Both the position numbers and the translations under genes were made by a program. The notes beneath the pieces are model-generated. The model did no database searches, was not told the DNA's origin, and worked only from the letters and a program-made list of their open reading frames with translations. Of a stretch of DNA of 64,000 nt, positions 11,901-26,154 are shown piece by piece (position 1 is the stretch's first letter; every line of letters begins with the position of its first letter). The DNA is from Rhopalosiphum padi (Eukaryota > Arthropoda > Insecta > Hemiptera > Aphididae), in contig NC_083600.1 in NCBI RefSeq assembly GCF_020882245.1, positions 5,394,001 through 5,458,000 of the forward strand, written 5' to 3'.

Positions 11901-14900
11901 TCCGAGGAAATTTGCCGTTGTCGGTTTTAAAGTATATACACACACGCGATATGCCTATATAGCATCTATTATATACGTATATTATAGAGTATAGACGTCG
12001 CAGTGTTATGATTCATATATTCGTAATAACCATATTATAATGATTAATAGAAAAATACTAATACTAAGGGAAAAATATGCGGCCATTAGTAAAGTAAAGG
12101 GAACTCGGATTGTATTGGATTTAGTTTTCTCGTGGACGCGTTTGTTCTTTGACAAAAAATAAAAATTTTCGCCACAAAAAATTGATTACCGGCGACACGT
12201 CACGCATGACCTGATAAAAATGTTTTTCGTTTAATTATCGTAATATATTTTTTTTAATTGTGCTACGCGGTATACTCGACGAAAAATGATCGAATAAACG
12301 AACCCGTCTGTATGATAATAATAATAATATCATGTAATAAACTATGTTCTAGCACGTCCATATAATTATTAATGTAATCGTTTCAGGCTCACCACTTGGC
12401 ATATTAAAATAAATGGCTCGTCTATTCGAGTTTCATGTTATATTTAAATCGATATTATACTGATCTTATTAAATGTTTATAAATAACATATAGGCCGATA
12501 AACTGGGACAAGTGCAATGCAAATTATAATATAATGAAAATACTATATATAACATTGTGTTCCTGTTATTGTGTTTACTGTTATTAACATGATAATATAA
12601 AAATTATGTATTTTTCATGATTTCGACGATGCAATTGAAGATTTCTTCCGATGAGCTTTCAGAAAATTGTTGATAACGATAAGTGTTTTTAATACTAAAT
12701 ATAATGTTATTACAGAAAATATTTGAATTACGAAATGGATAAATAAATATCACCTTCATTCGGATATTGCCTGGTCACGGAATCATTGAAGGCAACGAAA
12801 AAGCATAGAATCAATAGAATCTATTAACCCATAAACATAAGTCGTAATGTATTCGTAAATAGTTCTTTGTTTACAGACATGAAATACAAATAAAATATAA
12901 AATTATGATTAAATAGCAAAATTTAAATTTAAATTTAAAAAAAACAATAATAAAATAAATAGACTTTGTATTTTTTATACTCGTGGTTTTCTACTTCCTA
13001 ATAGCAAAACATTTCCAACAGTTTCAATATACTATATTCTGACTCTTGTACACTGTTTGGAGGCAGAATTAGAATTTCTTAAAAAGGCTAATCTGTAAAA
13101 TATTTCCAAATTAAAATGTATAAAATTGAAAGGAACAAAATCTGTTACAACAATTAAGCAGACTACTACTTAATTATTTAAAAATATATATATTTATATG
13201 TGACTTATGTAATTTTTAGTCTATGTCAAAAAAACTATGTTAATAACGATAATGTTATTAAAATCACAACACAATCTTGATCATCGTATATTCGGTTAAT
13301 AAAACTTATTAACATTAATACAATAATACTCATATTAAGGCTTGAAAATAGTTTGGACACAAGAATTTTTCTCAAGCAAGGCAAAGAAATCTCATGAAAA
13401 AAATCTCGTTTTTTTGAATACAAAATTTAATATCAATAAATCTAATCAACGAAAAATTCCACAAGGTTCCGACAAAGAGATTGAAACCACTTTATTCCGC
13501 AATATTTTCGTATTTTAAAATTCGTTGGGAAATAGTTTGTTAGTATTTAATTAAATACATTTTTCTTAAGACTGTTGTTTTTTTCAATAGCCCATTCCGT
13601 ATTCTCTATACTTGTTTTCTATTTCTATACTATAACGATAATATTATATTTACTTTACCAACTGCAGTTATTTATACTAGATAAATATATGTTGAGCGAA
13701 TAGCTAATTAAATATAATTGCATAATGTATAAATAGGCAAATGAAACTTTTGCGACTCTGCTAATGTTGTATTTCAATAAATCCATAAACAGTATGATTC
13801 AAAGTTCAAAAGTCAAAAGCCTAAAAACTATGCATCGTACGACGCAATGAATAACATTTTTAATGAATAAACGTTTTTAAAATATATTTCATCTTACGAC
13901 CAAAACACTTAACACTCCATGTGAAATGATGTTGTTTTTTCCAGTCAGCCGATAATGTAACATACTTTTTGTAAATTTAAGTTAAAAATGTAACTCTAAT
14001 AAGTTGTTGTTTTAGATTGTTATTGACGTTTTATATAATACACATTTTTTTTTTTTTTACAGGGAATTCTAGTAGGTACTTTTATATAATAATAATATTA
14101 TTATTATTATGTATACTTACACAGCGATGTTATAAACCTTCATAGAATTCTATACTATGTGGTTTAAATTTCATAAACTTGATCGTTGACAAACGCGTAT
14201 GCTAAAACATTTTAAATATGACGCACGTACAACTGGTTTACTACAATCAGAATCCATTAACTGTTTTTTTAGTATTTTCATTATTCTATTAAAATGTATA
14301 CAAGTATGATAAACCGAATAACTATATGACATTTTTTTTTTTTGCGGCTTATAAGTTAAAAAACTTGAAAACTTATAATAGAATATTAAAATTTATTTAC
14401 CTTTTATTTTTTATTTTCATTATGATAATTATTTATCTTTGTATTGTATTTATTTAAAATGTGAACATACATTGAAAAAAATCATTATTAAAAACAACGG
14501 GCATTTAAAAAAATTTAAACATATATTTATATATTGCTTTTATTATTTTTGTGACCTAAATATGCTCATAGTATCAATATTAATTTTGAGTTATTTAGTG
14601 ACCTCAATATGCGAAGTTTAACAAATGTCGAGTGATAATACATTTTATCACTAATTAGCGAATTTTGTTTGCGTTTATCTGTATAACATGTTTTTTTTTT
14701 TTTTTACACACATTTTAAACTATAACTCATTGAATTCGTATTACATAGGTAAGCAATTTACATTTTAGTCTTTGGACATAGTGTACCTATTCAGTATTTC
14801 TTAACCATACCATTTATATAATATTAAAATGCATAGAGGTGGTCACTTTTAATGGTGCATATTACGTGTGCATCTATACGTAACAATTATATGGACGTTT

Positions 14901-16600
14901 ACCGATAGTATTGCCTCGTTTCAGTATGAAGAATTTGTAAATAAAAAATTGTTTATGTAAAAATTTTCCCAATCAATTATTATTTGTTGAACATTTATTG
15001 TGTAAATTTAATGATTTAAATGGGTTTTTATTTTGTAGTACTTAAGCAACATATTATTTTATTAATAAGATTAGTAAAAATAACGTCAATATTTGTAATA
15101 AGGTATTTACAATTTTTTTTTATTTATTAAAAATTTAAAAATAAGCCTCGGCAATTGGCTGACATTTGACACCACTTTTTTTTCTTCAATAATTAATACT
15201 TACAAATGTTATTTTAGTTTTATTTTTATATCACATCCATTTTTTTTATATAATTTTACATTATACCTATTATTTGAATTTTGAGTATTAAAATAAATTC
15301 GATATGTTACATACTATTATTACAAACAAAAATATAGTATATTACAAAATCTTATACAAAACATAGATATGTAAATTTAAAATACAATTCAAATAAGTAT
15401 TATTGTTGTTTTAATAAATTTCATTGTTATTTTACAGAAACTGATTGACACTCAGTAGACCAAACGTTTCTCGTTAATTTAAGACATCCGACTAAGGCAA
15501 AACAAAAAAAATTATACATATTTAATTCGGCGGAATTTCAAACAAAAATTATTTTTAATTAAAAATGTATGGAAAGCGAGTTTATATTTTTTTTGTATCT
15601 ATGTAGTATAAATAATATGAATAGAAAAGGTTTGAAGAATAAAATTAGTATGCGTAGAACTTGTCTAAAAAAACATAAACTATTGTTATTTTCGTCGTAT
15701 TTGTAATCAATCATCGATAAGTGTGTTGTATGATACTATCAACTATGGTAATATACCTAGGTATAAATTCGAGAACAAAAATGTGTGGAAATATACACAC
15801 ATTTCTCTAAAAATGAAAAAAAAAACAGCGAATTTATGTTGATTTATTGTCGCTGCGGTGATAAATATGCGGTCGTAAAAAAACTACGATATAGGTCAAA
15901 ATATACACAGATATATCGCGTTGCGTTTATATACCTACATAACACACGCGTAAATAGGTATACTATACTATACATATACGCACTAATATATAAATATATA
16001 TTTGTACATATAAACACAATAATTGAAGTATCAAGTTAATCATCAAATTATCTGTACTGTTTTGATGGAATTTTCACAAAGTTGCGCAGGCGAACTGATC
16101 TAAATTACTTTTCGTCTTGAAAATGTTTATGTTTCCTGCGTAAAAATCGAAAACTGTTGAAATTAGTTGTGGCAACATATTTTAATTGTAACTATCATTC
16201 ATTTTTAATGAGTATTTTTCAACGGATGACTTAAGAAACACTTATCTAATCGTCAAGTGTTTTTTTTTTTTAATTTATAGAAAATACTTTGGAATAGTTG
16301 TAAAGCGTTTTTTTATGTAACAAACTTTTGCTCCCGGAAAATTGAACGAGAAAATAGGAATACACCCGTGTCGCCATCTGTCCGGTTTTTATAGCGATTT
16401 AAAAAAAAAATTCTATTTAACCTCTCAAATGACTGTGTTAAAAATACAATGTCGTTTACATTAATTATTGTTCATGACGTTCATGTGTGCTTGTGGTGAG
16501 GATGAGGTACACCTTAACCGACTCAATGAAGTTATTACACCATAATTGAAATATACTCAGTTGCAAAAGCCGTGTAGATTAACGCGTTTATTACGAAAAG
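11901..16600. other. AT-rich non-coding desert
   Basis: About 4.7 kb of AT-rich DNA with homopolymer T runs (for example 14047-14058, 14333-14342 and 14692-14704). Isolated acceptor-like strings occur, such as ttttacag before 15439, with no open frame after them. Nothing codes or folds convincingly. Confidence 0.55.
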
Positions 16601-16700
16601 AGTGGGGATCAAGAGACGAGAGAGATGGCGAGTTTTTGTGTGCGTGTGCTGTGTGAGAGAGAGTCGATGATTCTGTGGCACCTGGACGCGTCATCCACCG

Positions 16701-16931
16701 TTATAATATATGCGGAGATGCTGCGCGAAATTCAAACCGGACACTCGGGCAACGTAACTGGACGTCCCTTTTGCTATACTGTTTAGTCGACGACACGAAA
16801 GTGGCAGCGGCGACGGTGGCAGTGGCGTCGACGGCTGCTTTGGTGTGTAATCGTGGAACGGCCAAGGGCAAGGAGTAGGCTCGGTTTCGGAGAGGCATCG
16901 AGACCGTGGTGAATCGATCACTGCAGTCCAT
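16701..16931 (-). CDS. Candidate small ORF, 76 residues, unidentified
   Basis: On the minus strand an ATG at 16931 sits in the context GTGACCATGG. This has A at -3 and G at +4, close to the best eukaryotic start context. The frame reads 76 residues to a TAA at 16701. The middle is rich in Ala, Thr and Val (AAVDATATVAAATF), with several Arg and Ser residues and few acidic ones, and a stretch NRAYSLPLAVPRLHTKAAV near residues 18-36. A frame of similar length is open on the plus strand (16675-16878), as expected in a GC-rich island, so chance is a serious alternative. I recognise no domain. It could be an upstream ORF, part of an exon, or nothing. Confidence 0.18.
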   Translation of the reverse strand: MDCSDRFTTVSMPLRNRAYSLPLAVPRLHTKAAVDATATVAAATFVSSTKQYSKRDVQLRCPSVRFEFRAASPHIL

Positions 16932-17000
16932 GGTCACGGACCTCTTCACTCCTCCGCCGCACGCTGCGACGATTGACCTGTGATACGCAGGTACACATTA

Positions 17001-17061
17001 TATTATTATTATTATTATCATCATCATCATCATCATCATCGCCGCCGTCGTCGTCGTCGTC
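17001..17061 (+). repeat. Compound (ATT)n-(ATC)n-(GTC)n microsatellite
   Basis: Adjacent trinucleotide arrays change one position at a time: ATT units, about eight ATC units, two GCC units and about five GTC units. The stepwise change suggests that point mutation followed by expansion built the locus. Confidence 0.85.
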
Positions 17062-17246
17062 TTAGCCGAAGTCGTATATAGTCGCACTCGTAATAATAAT
17101 ATTGTGATTATAACTATTATTATTATTATTATTTTTATGATTATGCTACAGATATCCCGAGGGGTAAGAGCCGGATTGAAGCCAGACAGCAGGATACCGA
17201 ACAGTAATACTCAACTGTACGGCAACGGCGGCCGATTATTACGTGG

Positions 17247-17284
<38 letters not shown>

Positions 17285-17350
17285 TAACGAGACGTCAATG
17301 GTTCCGGACGTACTGTTTTTGAGTTTATTATTATTACTTCGCCGGTGTAG

Positions 17351-18155
17351 GCGCACCCGGCGTAAAAAAAGAGAATAAAAACATAGACGCGACGAAAAAA
17401 ATCAGTATAATATGTAAATAAAATCGACATTTCTAGGTAAAGTTTCGGTCTGGAGTTCAATGGGATTTTTGCCCTTTTATAGACCGACGGAGGATTTCTA
17501 TTAACAGACTATATACACTATATACAGCATGCACACACGATATGTATTATACGTGACGAGTGTACACGATCGGCACGCGCGTACTGTCGATGGTACTTAA
17601 GATATATAATACCCGATGAAACCGCGTCCGAAAGAGAATACTAATGTTTTTAATTACGCGAATAAATTTAAACTGCCGACTAACAATCTTTCGTACTGTG
17701 TGAAATAGTCTCCACCGAAAATACACTATACGCTTATATAGACCATCAGTCACATATAACTCGAACGTTTCGACCCGTGAACGAGATTATCGACGGACTC
17801 CGTAGTCCCTTTACATTTTAATCTTGTATCGGTCAGACCGAACGAAACTATACAACACCGAAATATTTCTATTCTTATACTGATAATGAATTATGCGATA
17901 GTAATTATTTCGTTAAAAAAAATGTAATGAGCACCACACTTTTCTAACAAAATCACAAGTCTCACCCCACGTCGATATAAATGATGCACTTACGACAGTC
18001 GGTTTTTTCAAAACCTCAAACGGTCGAGAGCTAAAGCGACCAAATATGAGTCACGCTCTAAAAAACAAACAAAATTTTGTCAAAAATCATAACTACCTAT
18101 ACGATATTATTGTAAAAATAACAGAGTATCGAACGACGCGGTATAGGGTCCCCCT
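17351..18155. other. Non-coding DNA between two islands
   Basis: Intermediate composition with no repeats or supported frame. A minus frame at 17547-17753 has no ATG context or splice support. Confidence 0.45.
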
Positions 18156-18159
18156 ATAT

Positions 18160-18780
18160 ATTATATTGTGATATCGTTCGAGGACCGGCCGCCGCCGCCG
18201 CCGCACCCTCAAGCTCTTCCCGCAGTTACACGACCGTGTGTGTTACTATACTACACACACACCACTGCTGTTGATAAACGCCGCGTCATACCCGACGCAC
18301 ATCTATAGCGCGTCATTTCGTATAATAATATTATTATTACATAGTATTGTATACGCTCGCGGCACTATACATATATATATATGTGTGTGTGTGAAACGTA
18401 ATAATGTGTGTGTATCGCCGTCGGTATAGGTATATTATATCATTATACGCGTTATGACGAAGATGATAATAATAATAATAATAATAATATATTCCACCCC
18501 GTGCGAGATGACTCTCGGTCGGGAGCTTGCGTTTCGTGCACTGGTGAAATATCAGTGGAGATAAGTCGTCAGCCGCGGGACAGTGAAAAATCGTCGTTCG
18601 CGGCCGATCGTTATCGCGGGCCGAGTATATTATATTGTTACTTTACCGGTTGTTATACGCGTCCGACGGTTAAATCAGTCCAAAAGCGTGTGGCATTTAT
18701 ATCGTACGGATAGAGTTATATCGACGCGTATTAGACTTTCGGTTTGTACCTGTATATACGTATTGGCGTGATTATTACGA
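18160..18780. promoter_or_regulatory. GC/CpG-rich island
   Basis: It begins with ggccgccgccgccgccgc (18185-18203). It contains short TA and GT runs at 18371-18392 and an (AAT)n array at 18465-18490, then a CpG-rich stretch at 18500-18720 with gtcgtcagccgcggg and cggccgatcg. Frames at 18408-18713 and 18583-18771 are open but show no family resemblance. It forms a pair with the island at 16.6-17.35 kb. Confidence 0.38.
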
Positions 18781-20783
18781 GAATGAGTACGACATTATTC
18801 CACCTTTTGGGGCAGAAAAAGTTATTTGAAAATTGAATTTGGTTTTTACTTTTGGTGGTCAAAAGAAAAATGTTTCTAGTAGTTTTACCAATAATCGGTT
18901 AACGAAAAATCTAAACAATTTATATAAATAATTATTTTTGTAGACATTCGAAATTCAAATTTGGACGTGCATTATGAGTTTTACTTTACGCAAAGACATT
19001 TCAAAAAATGTAGAATAATCAATAGATATTACTTATTTATACCATGAACCTATTTACATTGTTCTACGATAAGGTGGTATTGACTTAAAAGTAAATAACA
19101 ATAATAATATTATAATACGGTTTAAATTATATTTATTAGATATTATTACAATAATTAAATATGACAAATATTATGATAAATTCAATGTTTTGGGCAAAAA
19201 CGTATCAACATACCGTTATACTAGTAGTAAAATAAATAAATTTAATAACAATATTAAAAAAAACATATACATTATACATATAGTACATATTACACATTAT
19301 TATTATAATCTACTTACTGATAATAGCCTGACAGATTGTCTTCACTCAAAATAGTTTTTTGTTTAGCATTGTATACATCCTTGAATATATAATTAATAGA
19401 TTCATTATCATTTCAGTGATCTGGACAAGAAACTAACCTTTTTGTTTTGTTTCCAGCTAAAAATTTTATTCCATTTTATAGATTTAATATATTATATGGT
19501 GTGGCGTATGAAAAATGTAATGCTTTTAATAATTATTGAACTGTTTACAGTATTAATAAAGTTTAAAATATTTGTATACACTTTTTTAACCTCCGAAGGA
19601 AGAGTTAATTTAATTTAACAAAGCGACTAAGTTCAGTAAGTATTTAATGTTTTATGGGAATGTTACTCTCAGATTAACTAACTCCCAATATAAGTTTATC
19701 TGAAGTGAATTAACTCTGAAAATAAATGGGATAATTAGATGTCTAAAATGGAAAAAAACAAAAATATATTGTCTGCATTGTTCGTTTCACCACACTAATA
19801 ATACGATAAAAAAAAATATACAATAAAAAATAATAATATTATATACATTTCAGTAAATTCACAATAACCTTAACTTTGGTAACTCCAAAAATATAACCAT
19901 CCCTTAGGATTTTTTATTACCACAATGTTCGTTTAGTCTCGTTATCTCAAACATACATTTTGTAAAACATCGGAAGCTTAAATTTGTACTTTAGATAGTA
20001 ATTTTTGTACGAATTTTTTTTTTTACTCACAATATTTAGGTACAGCGTATAATTTTTTTTGTTTTTGTTTTTATAGACATAGTGGAATGAATTTCAAATT
20101 AATGATTTGATATCATTTGTAGGTAAGTAATTGAAGTTTTATATATTGTATCGATAATTCGAAACTGAAAACTAGAATATTGTTCTATTCTCCTTATTCT
20201 AGCAGATATTGTTATTGTACAGTAACTGTTTGGTTGTTGTATTATTCACGAATATTCTTTGCCATAAGTGAACAATAATATTATATATCATAAATGAGAC
20301 ATTTTTATTTTTTTTACCTTTGTGACCCGTTTCTTAATGATATTTTATGTAAATGATAACATTTAAAAAATGTTTATATATATTTTTAGTTCGCCATACA
20401 TTTTTGAGGGTTTTTTTTAAATTTTATTCACATATATATATCAAGTATACCATAACAAACCGAATGATTCGGTTTTAATTATTTATAATGTTTGACTTAA
20501 AATAATCTTGATTCACAGTGTTAACACGTCATCATCGACGGCTATTGTAGAAAAGCTAGTTGAAAATGTTATCGTACATTTTATGTATGTTACTCCTACG
20601 CGATTTTGTACAACTACAACGAGAGCATGATTTGAATACATCCGAACGATTCGTGTTCTTTTGACATTTGAAATTGATGTGTTACCTAATGAAGGCCTCT
20701 CGCAAACGTTTATTTTTTATTTTATTTACTTATTGAATAATATTATTATGCTACGTAGGCCATAAATCATTTACTTATATATA

Positions 20784-20784
<1 letters not shown>

Positions 20785-20822
<38 letters not shown>
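20785..20822 (+). repeat. (GT)n microsatellite
   Basis: An almost perfect run of about eighteen GT units preceded by tatatatgtat. It is the longest pure dinucleotide array in the window. Confidence 0.95.
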
Positions 20823-20825
<3 letters not shown>

Positions 20826-23767
20826 TAAATTATGTTAACGCTACGTGATTGTATGATTTTGTACTACAGTGGAGTATATTATATGTATGTATAAAGATAT
20901 GTACATATATATTTTTTTTTAGAAATCATTATTAATTCTGCTATTTTTCTGACGATTTATCGCTTTCTATTGATGAGACACGTCGTATAGTGTACAGACG
21001 TCATTTTTATTTTAAAATCGATACGGCCGTAGTTTTGTTTTTTAAATTTTTGGTTATTGATCAATTGTATCATATGATACGATAGCAAAAATGTACATAA
21101 CATTAAAATTATATTGTAGGCCAGAGATAACATGCTATTCCGATACCTTTCTATTAGTCCAACTTACCACAGCAAATTTATTGTACGATTCAGTTTCGGA
21201 ATCAAGCGCCAGAATTCAGAAGCGTATATTCACAGCAATTTGTTTTCGAAATTCGAGTTTTTAGATATCCATCCAACACAACCAACGTCTCTAAGTCTAT
21301 CAAATTTTAGCGCTTTAATCTTAATCGTCATTTAACTAAGTAGTTTGGACTTGTAGGTATTCCGCAGTTGGCCATGAGAAACAGTATCGACCGAAATAAA
21401 TAATATTCTATTATATAAATTTTATATTATGCACATTATAATGTACAGTAAACACTATTAGGATGAACTATTCTCCGTATCAGTTGAATGCAAGATTATG
21501 TAAACTTAAAGTGTACATCTTTAACTATAAGAATTAAATGCATTCCGTCTTACAATTATTAATGACAGTTAATAATCAGGTCATATATTTTCGATATGGC
21601 GATGAGTATCTTAAAATGTCGGCTATAAACGTATACTATTATAAATTACTACGTATGAGTATATACACTTTAGTTCCGTCTTCCGTTTATACCCGTAAAC
21701 GAGTGTCTATATATTTATGCGCGTGTAGACGAATAGGCTACGGCGGCGAACGGTATGTGATAACAGTAGGTAACGTAAAACGAACGCCGAAACACATGAT
21801 TGAATAATTGTTATTGAATTCCGCGTTTATTAAACAAGGCATTTTTCATGTGCCACGTGTAAAGGCTGGGAGACTGTAGCACAATATCATCGTATACGTT
21901 GTCAGTTATAAATGTTATGACGATTGGAACGTCCCGACGACCGAAGAATGTATAAATGTATAATATATTAATATTAATATTATTGATTTTAATCATATCA
22001 CACTGCGGGAAAAACAAACGACAATAATAAAATCGGTACGATATGTTATAATATAGTGTATCTATAATATGTATATATATATATATATTATTATATACGT
22101 ATACATACGAGCGATAAACGAGTTTCGCGCCCCTTAATAATATATAGGTATAGTATACTCGGTGTAAAACAAAATGGCACGGTGCCTATATAATAACGGT
22201 GGTCGTAGAGCTATTTAATATTATTCCATTGATGTACATTATAGTATAAGATTAAAATGTCTAATATATATGTGTGATAAAAGAAGACGCTCATATAATA
22301 TAAATGCGAGTGTTAAATTGTGCCCTTATAACTCAGCATCAACTGGTGTTATTATTTTTAACGCGATGTCGAAACACGTCGTTTAGCTTATGTACCAGTT
22401 GTACACAACACAGAGAGCGATGTCAGTTTTTTTTTTTATTTTGTCAGTGGTCAAAGAGGTTAACGATCTTCTTCGGCCCATACCGCAAACACTCGATATA
22501 TAATGTAATATTATTATATATATATATATTATCTATGTCGTGTGTAGAATAAATAATAATAAGCACGCGCGCCGAGAGCGAGTGTGTATAATTAATTTTC
22601 AAAAATCATAACGTCAAAATCAACAGAGTCGTTGAAACGAAAACGGTAACGCCAAAATGACAAATTGGATAAGCTTGCGAATCCCGTCTCGAAAAAATTG
22701 AATGAGCTAATGAAATTTACATGCTTTCGATCTAATTGGAATTAGTTAGGTATTACTATTTTAAATAATTTGCGGATGAGCTAATGAGACATGGAAAATA
22801 ATACAATATATTTAGCATATCTCATTAAAAAAGTTTCAAATGCAGAAAACTATTGGTTATTAATTTATATAATTATTGTTAGATCAGATATAGCTTGACT
22901 GAAATCCATGAAATATTTTTTTTTTATTTTAACGGGTTATTAAGATATTTTGAGCATAAGATAATCAAATGATCTGCCAAATAAATTTATAATTTTTTGA
23001 ATTTTCTGCTATTTTAATTATTTATGAGAAAATCAATAAAAAATAATTAAAAATATCTTACTAATTATAAATAAATTTAAGCATATTTTTTTGCATTTTT
23101 GAAATGTTTGATGCATAAATAAATTTATATTCTACAATATTTTAAGCATACAAATCTGGGCCCTAATTATGACTTAAAAGTAATTTCAGGTTTTACATAA
23201 ATTAACGTAATATAATGTGCTCGTGATGTTAATGAGGTACGAGGTGTATGGATATCATTAATCTTCTCTAAAATCAAATGAGGCACTACATTTCGCTAAA
23301 ACAGATTATTTCATTTGAAAGAAATAGCTTATTATAATTTTTTCGTGTTTTAAAAAGGTTTATTTTTTTTGTTGAATTTATTATAATTATAAAAATATAG
23401 TTTAACATAAGTAAGCAGCAATCAAAGTTGAGAACAGTATTGATTTATGCCGTTTACGACACCAATTATTATTATCAATGGCCGGCGAAATGGCCTAATC
23501 CATGCTATCATCAAGTTTGGCCACCGTGTCTCCGAAATAAATTATTTAAATGTCAGATCAAAAAAATAAATAAATTCTTTCATTTCAGCTATGATAAAAC
23601 GCAATAAAACTTAATTAAATTTGTGTGGGATAAGCTGTTCCGACATTCATCACCTAAAATATTATCGGTCAGTAAACTTTTTTTCGAAAAATATAGTATA
23701 ATAATAGATATTAGACAGTATATAATTTAAAATAATAATAATAATCACCTTCACCATAAAAATTAAA

Positions 23768-23794
23768 TTGGTGGAAAATATCTTACTCCACCAA
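23768..23794. other. Short perfect hairpin
   Basis: ttggtgga at 23768-23775 is perfectly complementary to tccaccaa at 23787-23794 around an 11-base loop. A looser inverted pair (caatagagga / tcctattg) follows at about 23813-23837. The stems are too short for a microRNA precursor. They may be remnants of a foldback element. Confidence 0.35.
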
Positions 23795-24194
23795 TAGCCG
23801 TGGGAATATGTCCAATAGAGGAAATTGTCCTATTGATATTCGATGCATATTATATAATATCTAATAAGCCATACAATGTTTTTAAAATAATATAAATGGC
23901 GCAATGTAGTGACAGAAAAATCGCGGATTTTGTTTGTTAATTACATTAATTGTTCACAAATCACCTCAACATTGAATTATTGGACCTTAGACAATTTTTC
24001 CCTGAACGTATTACACCACTCTGATAATTTCGGTAAAGTAAGATATCTTCTCCGCTATAGTTAATTTCTTGAGGAGGAGGGCTTATTATTTTCTTAATAA
24101 TATCTTAATTATTATATAATTATCTAATGTTTTTAAAACGTATTCGATTTTATGTCATTGCCACGTTTCTATCGTAAGTCATGAATTTGCGAAT

Positions 24195-24600
24195 TTCCGC
24201 GGATGACGTGCTGACATTATGATATCAGACGAGTATGCGTCACAGCATCTCTCATCTCGTCGATCGGATCGATACTGTCGTCGCCGTCGTGTCCGTTGAT
24301 CAAATGAGCGTTGTTGCGTCGTGGCCGTCGCGTCGTTATCCGTATTCGTTACACGCGCGCGTCTGTGAGGACTGCATCATACTATATTTTAGAATAGACG
24401 TACGAACGAACGGCGATCCATATAGGTCGCGTCCGACAACAATATTATAATAATTTTCTATCGAACCGCGCGGTATAATATCGTGTACGTAGTGGTATTC
24501 GTTTTTATAATATACGTACGTCGTATCGGAACAGCCCGAAAACGTTTTCGTCGTTCTATATACCGTACGACAAAGCATTGCCATAATAAATTGTTGTATA
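24195..24600. promoter_or_regulatory. GC/CpG-rich island
   Basis: Dense CG dinucleotides with repeated cgtcg strings at 24255-24335, flanked by AT-rich DNA. A 154-codon minus frame (24800-24336) covers part of it. It begins with TTG, has no ATG until late, is rich in Tyr and Ile, and resembles nothing I know, so I treat it as chance. Confidence 0.35.
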
Positions 24601-24800
24601 ACAGCCGACAATCTCAAAGTCCATATATTATATGCTCTGCACTGCGGCGTTGTTACGAAAGTAAAATAAAAAAAAAACCAAATAATAGTAATAATAAATA
24701 AATAAATATTACGATTTTCCACACATTCGGTCACGACATCCGGGCCGATTAATCGACTGAGAATAACCCACCAAATGACGTTAAAAACGACAATGGGCAA

Positions 24801-25700
24801 CAGTTAGTGGCACCAAATATCCGCCTATATATTTCGTTGTAAATCAAACACTGGTTTTTTTCTTATTTTTTTTTTCTTCGATAAATCGTTTTTTTTTACC
24901 CGCAAAATAATCCACTAAGAGTTTTCTTCTTTTGTTAAATTTATTTATTTTTATTTTTAGTATTTATTCTTTAACAATGTCGCGTGTTATCATAAATAAA
25001 ATCATATTTTCAATTTAATTTTTCTTTAAACACCTAACGGTTATAACTAGCCTTCGATGCACTCAATTTTGCGTGCAACTTCAGGTATATCATAATTTTT
25101 GTATGCTCGTTGTTGCGAACGCGTTTATAGTCAATCCTTTATAATTTTATTTTATTCAAACATGTCGTAAAAAAAATATTTCTTTACTCTCGCCCACTCT
25201 AAAGCTGACACTTCAAACAGAAACGATGAATGCATAAACCCTACAATATATTTTATAAAATAATACATAACTTATAGAAAATATAGGAAGATTAAATAAT
25301 ATTCATTTTGATTTACTAAATTTTAATGTATAATATATGATATAATCTGTATCCGAATAAAAAAATTTAATACGGACACTTAAAAATGAAAAAAAAAATA
25401 TTAAAATAATTGCGATAAAAGCAAAAAGAAAATAATATTATTATTATTCCGAGATATAATAATAATAATAATAATTTATTTAAAAAATAGAATAAAAAAA
25501 AAAAGTCTGGAATATCCAATGGACTCCTGGTATCTGTTATTTATCATTTAAAATATTTACTTATTTCACAACTGTTTATAATAAAAATGTTTTTAATAAA
25601 AGAAAACCCATCTGTATATAATATTATACAGATTTATCTGAAAAATCCACGCGGTATAATATTTTTCTTCTTATGACCGATCGGTAACGCATTTTCACAT
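24801..25700. other. AT-rich non-coding DNA
   Basis: Homopolymer-rich with short (AAT)/(ATT) runs near 25435-25475. A palindromic string ctgtatataatattatacag spans 25612-25631. No gene is supported. Confidence 0.5.
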
Positions 25701-26114
25701 TCTGGTATCAATAAACATGCCGGTGGTGACCAAGAATAATTTGGATGAGTCAAATTTGTTTGAAAAATTCGTACAACCATCCGTCGGCCGTTATGGACGC
25801 GGTTCATCGAGAATCAACTTCCAAAAAAAAAAAAAAAACAATCATGATTTCCGCATTTTCGTGTCACGGCAGTTTTACACGACGTTTGGCTAAAAAAACT
25901 GACATCACGACGAGCCGAGAAGCGACCACAACGCAAAACGGCTTGTGGCGTTTAAGTACAAAATACTATACATGCACAGCGTACGCGTTAGTTACATTTC
26001 GTCAGCCCGAAAACGGAGCGTATTATTATAATATGTGTATATAGTACATATACGAACGACATACCAACCATTTCCCGGTGGAACTTTGTGTGCGCTGTTG
26101 TGAATAAATGCGCG

Positions 26115-26154
<40 letters not shown>

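Larger units (their letters stand above)
16600..17350. promoter_or_regulatory. GC/CpG-rich island with compound trinucleotide repeat
   Basis: A GC-rich block at 16660-16985 contains gtggcagcggcgacggtggcagtgg. It ends at a CAG|GTACAC string (16988-16996) that could be a plus-strand donor of an untranslated first exon. A compound repeat follows at 17001-17061, passing from (ATT)n to (ATC)n to GCC and then (GTC)n. Pure (ATT)n and (AAT)n arrays lie at 17115-17132 and 17249-17282. The combination suggests a promoter or first-exon region, although no TATA or initiator assignment can be made with certainty. Confidence 0.4.
18781..24190. other. AT-rich non-coding desert
   Basis: About 5.4 kb with no supported gene. 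It contains the (GT)n array at 20785-20822, a TA run at 22072-22090 and a small hairpin at 23768-23794. A slightly less AT-rich patch lies at 21540-21800, where a plus frame (21538-21807) starting with ATG reads 89 residues. That frame has no recognisable domain and its composition is not convincing. Confidence 0.5.

Noticed and set aside
24336..24800. 154-codon minus-strand frame
   Set aside because: It starts with TTG, lacks an early ATG, is Tyr/Ile-rich and shows no domain or splice support.
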